Both the position numbers and the translations under genes were made by a program. A model generated the notes under the pieces. That model was not told where the DNA came from, made no database searches, and was given only the letters and a program-made list of their open reading frames with translations. Positions 23,244 through 26,446 of a DNA stretch of 26,446 nucleotides are shown piece after piece. Positions within the stretch are counted from its first letter, which is position 1. Each line of letters begins with the position of its first letter. This DNA is from Candidatus Puniceispirillum sp. (GTDB lineage Bacteria > Pseudomonadota > Alphaproteobacteria > Puniceispirillales > Puniceispirillaceae): positions 1 to 26,446 of the forward strand of contig JADHLR010000005.1 in assembly GCA_016780525.1 (NCBI GenBank). Reading direction: 5' to 3'.

Positions 23244-24577
23244 GATCCGGCTACTGTCATGCCATCAACGCGCAAAGAGGGCGAGGCAATGCTGTCACGC
23301 ATATCGATATCATTCGCACGGGTGACGGCCAAAAGCATGTCTTTCAGATTGCCGGCAATGGTGGCTTCGCTGATAGGTTGTGCGATCTTGCCGTTTGATA
23401 TCCAGAAACCGCCAGCGCCGCGGCTGTAATCTCCGGTGATCATATCGACCGAGCTGCCGATCAATTCGGTCACGAAAAACCCGTCTTCGATATCGGCAAT
23501 CAGATCATCACGATCAATCGCGCCATTTTCGAGATAGAAATTACTGCTGCCCGGGTTGGGCGCACTACCAAGCGACCGTTTGGCATTTCCCATCGTGGTC
23601 AGGCCTAATTTTGCAGCCGATGCCAGATCAAGGAACCAGCCGTTCAACACCCCATCCTCGATCATTTTACGGGTTTGCACGGGACAGCCCTCAGCGTCAA
23701 ATGGGCGCGATCCCATGCCGCGTGAGCGCAGCGGATCATCGATGAAGTTCAGACCATCAGCGGCAATTTTTTCGCCAAGCCTGTCTTTGAGAAAACTTGT
23801 CCCGCGGGCAACCGATGCGCCGTTGATGGCACCGGCCACGCTGCCGACCAGCGATGCTGCCACCCGCCGGTCATAGATAACCGGAAATTTGCCGGTTTTC
23901 GCCTTGCTGGCACCAAGCCGTTCGAGCGTGCGTTTGGCAGCGCTTTGCCCCACTTTTTCAGCCCCATCAAGATCAGCCTCAAAAACCGCCGAGCTGTAAT
24001 CATAATCACGCTCCATTTGGCCATCTTTTTCAGCAATCACCACCGCCGACACACCATGTGACGAGCGCTGGTAGCCAGCCGAAAAGCCATTGCTTGTCGC
24101 GATCAGAACATCAACCACACCATAACCAGCATTGCCGCCGTCAGAATTGGTGATGCCATGAACTGCCAACGCTGCTGCTTCGGCATCGCTGGCCCGCTGA
24201 CGCAAGCTGTCGGCATCGGGTATGGCCGGGTCAAAAATTTCGAGTTTTGGGATATGCTGTGCCAGTTGATCCGCCGTTGCCAACCCGACATGCGGGTCTT
24301 CCGGCGCCAGTTTTGCCATCGCCACAGCGCGGGCTGCGAGCTCTTTGATATTGTCCGGGTCAAGCTGGCTAGTAGAAATAGATGCGGTCTGCTGGCCAAC
24401 AAACACCCGAAGGCCAATGTCAAAATCCTCTGATCGTTCAGATGATTCAACTTTGCCGTGGCGGACGCTGACGCTGGTGCTTTGACCGCGGGCCAGCATC
24501 GCGTCGGCACCACTGGCCCCGGCTGTTTTGGCGGCGTCGAGCAATTGCGAGATTAAAGTTTGATATGACTGTTCCAT
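23240..24577 (-). CDS. pmbA: PmbA/TldE family protein
   Basis: Subunit of the TldD/TldE (PmbA) complex, involved in peptide maturation/degradation (microcin B17, CcdA). The 445 residues have the family N-terminal domain (VSVRHGKVESSERSED, GLRVFVGQQTAS) and C-terminal domain with NGASVARGTSFLKD, GCPVQTRKMIEDG and GDYSRGAGGFWI. There is no HExxxH metal site, as expected for TldE rather than TldD. tldD is not in the window. It heads a two-gene unit with the phosphatase and is divergent from argC over 68 bp. Its native substrate in this organism is unknown. Confidence 0.94.
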   Translation of the reverse strand: MEQSYQTLISQLLDAAKTAGASGADAMLARGQSTSVSVRHGKVESSERSEDFDIGLRVFVGQQTASISTSQLDPDNIKELAARAVAMAKLAPEDPHVGLATADQLAQHIPKLEIFDPAIPDADSLRQRASDAEAAALAVHGITNSDGGNAGYGVVDVLIATSNGFSAGYQRSSHGVSAVVIAEKDGQMERDYDYSSAVFEADLDGAEKVGQSAAKRTLERLGASKAKTGKFPVIYDRRVAASLVGSVAGAINGASVARGTSFLKDRLGEKIAADGLNFIDDPLRSRGMGSRPFDAEGCPVQTRKMIEDGVLNGWFLDLASAAKLGLTTMGNAKRSLGSAPNPGSSNFYLENGAIDRDDLIADIEDGFFVTELIGSSVDMITGDYSRGAGGFWISNGKIAQPISEATIAGNLKDMLLAVTRANDIDMRDSIASPSLRVDGMTVAGS

Positions 24578-24645
24578 AGCTAATCAGATAACCTGCGCAC
24601 CGCGATATTTCAACTGCTTGTCGTTGGCGGCGAATAGGTTTATTA

Positions 24646-25599
24646 ATGGGCGGCATGAGTTTTCGGATATTTATTGACGGTGAGGCGGGCACAACCGGCC
24701 TGAAGGTGGCGACACGGTTGCAAACGCACCCGCATGTCGAAATGCTGCATATCGATGATGCGCACCGCAAAGACCCTGACGCCCGTCTGCAATTAATGCG
24801 GGAAAGCGCCATCACCATTTTATGTTTGCCGGATGAGGCAGCCCGCGATGCCGTGGCATTGGCCGATGGAGATGCGTCGATCCGGTTCATCGATGCCTCG
24901 ACAGCGCATCGCGTCGATCAAAATTGGGTATATGGATTTCCGGAATTAACCACCGCCCAGCGCGGCATGATCGCCACAGCACCGCGGATCAGCAACCCCG
25001 GATGCTATCCAACCGGCTTTCTGGCATTGGTGAGGCCACTGATTGAAAGCGGTATTTTGCCAGCAGATTGTCGGCTGAATGTGCCGGCTGTCAGCGGCTA
25101 TAGCGGTGGCGGTAAATCGATGATTGGGGCGCATGATGCCGGCGGCTTGGCACCGCAATTCAGCTATGGGGTCAATCTGGCGCATAAACATCTTGCCGAA
25201 ATGACGCATTATGCCGGGCTGCAAACGCCGCCAATTTTCATGCCATCAGTTGGTGATTTTTATGCCGGTATGCTGGTGCATCTGCCGCTGCATGCCGACC
25301 AGTTCAGCACTGCGGTGAATGCCGACCAGCTATATCAGCTCTATGCCGATTGGTATGCCGGGGCCGCATTGGTGCGGATGGGGGCGGCCTGTGCCAATGA
25401 TGAAAATACCCCAAACATGCTGGCGGCTGATGCGCTGGCTGATACAGATTCGATGGAAATTTTTGTGTTTTCGGACGCGCAGGCCCGGCGATTCTGGCTT
25501 GTTGCGCGGCTTGACAATCTTGGCAAAGGGGCGTCTGGCGCCGCCGTACAAAATATGAATATCGCGCTTGGTATCGATGAAGCCATCAGTCTTGCCTGA
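24646..25599 (+). CDS. argC: N-acetyl-gamma-glutamyl-phosphate reductase, type 2
   Basis: Third step of arginine synthesis, NADPH-dependent reduction to the semialdehyde. The 317 residues open with the type-2 nucleotide-binding start FIDGEAGTTGL (9-19), shorter than type 1. The catalytic cysteine is C120 in SNPGCYPTGF; SGYSGGGKSMIG and the NLAHKHLAEM block follow. Starts at 24646 (AGG eight bases upstream) or 24655 are both possible. No other arg genes are near. The 3' end overlaps the next gene by 23 nt, so both are probably co-transcribed. Confidence 0.95.
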   Translation: MGGMSFRIFIDGEAGTTGLKVATRLQTHPHVEMLHIDDAHRKDPDARLQLMRESAITILCLPDEAARDAVALADGDASIRFIDASTAHRVDQNWVYGFPELTTAQRGMIATAPRISNPGCYPTGFLALVRPLIESGILPADCRLNVPAVSGYSGGGKSMIGAHDAGGLAPQFSYGVNLAHKHLAEMTHYAGLQTPPIFMPSVGDFYAGMLVHLPLHADQFSTAVNADQLYQLYADWYAGAALVRMGAACANDENTPNMLAADALADTDSMEIFVFSDAQARRFWLVARLDNLGKGASGAAVQNMNIALGIDEAISLA

Positions 25600-26407
25600 A
25601 CAGCTGCCAGCTGATTTTGCCGCCATTGCCGATAGCCGCATTTATTTGCGGGCGTTATCTGATATTGATCGTGCCAAATTATATCCCTACAGCGCGCCGG
25701 GCGGTGGTTATGTGCTGGCAGGCGGGGCGCTTTATAATCTCGATCAGGCACAGATTGACCGACATGAATGGCTGTTTGAGGGCCGCGTTGCGGTGCTGTC
25801 TGTCGGCTCCAATCGGGCCCCTGTTCAATTGCTGCGAAAATTTGGTGATGCGGCGATTGTTCCTGTGACGCCAGCGCGATTGCTGGATTGCGATATTGTG
25901 CATGCTGCGATGCTTGGCTATTACGCCGCCGTGCCATGCACCGCCTATCCGTGTGATGGCTGTGTTGTCAGCCTGAATGTGGCATGGCTCGATGCGGCGC
26001 AATTGCAACAGATGCACCGCACCGAGGGCATTGGTGTGGCGTATGATTATGTGATGATGCGCAATGTTGTGCATGATCTGACGGTGCCGGATCAGCCTGT
26101 CTATGGCTATTCGGCACGATCAGGAGTGCTTGATTTTGGTGACGGCAGCCCGGCGGCGCTGCCCGCCATCACCGCTGTTGGACGGCGTTTTCCGGCGGTG
26201 AGTCAGGCAGATGCGGCAAGCCGCGTCAGACAGCTGGTTGGTGCTGACGATGGCCGCTCGCATGCCGCATTTATTGCTGATATTCAACGCCAAAAATCGG
26301 CCCGGGATGCGGTGATTGCTGGCTTGCAGAATTATGCATTATTCCATGGGTCGCCCCCGTGGCAGGCGATACCCGTAACCATTGACGGGCTTGAAGATTA
26401 TCTCTGA
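25577..26407 (+). CDS. Conserved-looking protein, possible gamma-glutamylcyclotransferase fold
   Basis: I do not recognise this 276-residue protein as a named family. ATG 25577 lies inside the end of argC (23-nt overlap), so it is translated from the argC message. It has no signal peptide or membrane helix. Residues 70-165 show an order of motifs reminiscent of gamma-glutamylcyclotransferases: a strand ending in GSNR (77-80), then ARLLDCD (100-106), a CTAYP segment, VVSLNVAWLD (130-139), MHRTEGIG with E150 in the place of the catalytic Glu, and a following Tyr (Y156). The Tyr/Phe normally before GSN is Val. The C-terminal 80 residues have no match I can name. Enzyme activity is speculative. 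Confidence 0.7.
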   Translation: MKPSVLPEQLPADFAAIADSRIYLRALSDIDRAKLYPYSAPGGGYVLAGGALYNLDQAQIDRHEWLFEGRVAVLSVGSNRAPVQLLRKFGDAAIVPVTPARLLDCDIVHAAMLGYYAAVPCTAYPCDGCVVSLNVAWLDAAQLQQMHRTEGIGVAYDYVMMRNVVHDLTVPDQPVYGYSARSGVLDFGDGSPAALPAITAVGRRFPAVSQADAASRVRQLVGADDGRSHAAFIADIQRQKSARDAVIAGLQNYALFHGSPPWQAIPVTIDGLEDYL

Positions 26408-26446
26408 TCGCCGGCAACGCGCCAATCCCAGCCAAAAAAATCTCAG

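Noticed and set aside
1..26446. CRISPR array, prophage, defence island or secondary-metabolite cluster
   Set aside because: No spaced repeats, integrase, phage or biosynthetic genes were found; nearly every gene belongs to a known housekeeping family.

Overview
The window looks like a gene-dense, largely housekeeping stretch of an alphaproteobacterial chromosome. GC looks mid-50s by eye (not computed). The assignment rests on gene content: a short COQ7-type ubiquinone hydroxylase, a DUF3035/BamF-type lipoprotein beside lspA, type-2 ArgC, an endonuclease-type MutL, and an HNH protein ending in the alphaproteobacterial FPPNYLHESW block. A marine SAR116-like lineage is my guess, not a demonstrated fact. 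About 26 protein genes and one tRNA fill almost everything. No gap exceeds 300 bases, and I see no mobile element, prophage, CRISPR array or restriction island.

Layout, left to right. (1) 1-296: 3' part of an HNH endonuclease gene (+). (2) 293-3645, all minus: mscS > chaC > tRNA-Leu(CAA) > yqaA-like > dsbB > coq7, with several stop/start overlaps. (3) 3919-10721, plus: ribF, ileS, lspA, bamF-like lipoprotein, mutL, probably one transcription unit. (4) 10739-12122, minus: rluB-type pseudouridine synthase and rsmD, overlapping by 59 nt. Facing away from them is tadA (+), across an 84-bp gap with a strong palindrome. (5) purD (-) and xseA (+), divergent. (6) 15496-19397, minus: DUF374 acyltransferase > waaA > lpxK > LpxL/M-type acyltransferase, a late lipid A/Kdo assembly operon. 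Divergent from it are a GT9 (heptosyltransferase-like) gene and an MsbA-type ABC transporter (+). (7) 22584-24577, minus: pmbA/tldE > tyrosine/dual-specificity-type phosphatase. (8) 24646-26407, plus: argC and a downstream protein of unknown annotation.

How they fit together. The 15.5-22.6 kb block covers lipid A 4'-phosphorylation, Kdo transfer, secondary acylation, probable core glycosylation and flipping to the periplasm. ribF-ileS-lspA-bamF-mutL mixes cofactor, translation, lipoprotein maturation and repair genes; the lipoprotein is itself a predicted LspA substrate. rsmD, rluB and tadA are all RNA-modification genes around one intergenic palindrome.

I found no clearly new multi-gene system. 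The best lead is the unannotated protein at 25577-26407, whose motif order (GSNR, then ARL, then a VSLNVAW strand, then TEG and a Tyr) resembles gamma-glutamylcyclotransferases, though it is not ChaC. Other leads are the 30-bp palindrome between rluB and tadA, short in-frame or intergenic tandem duplications at several places, a G-U first pair in the tRNA, and a GT9 protein lacking the usual His of the D(S/T)GxxH motif.
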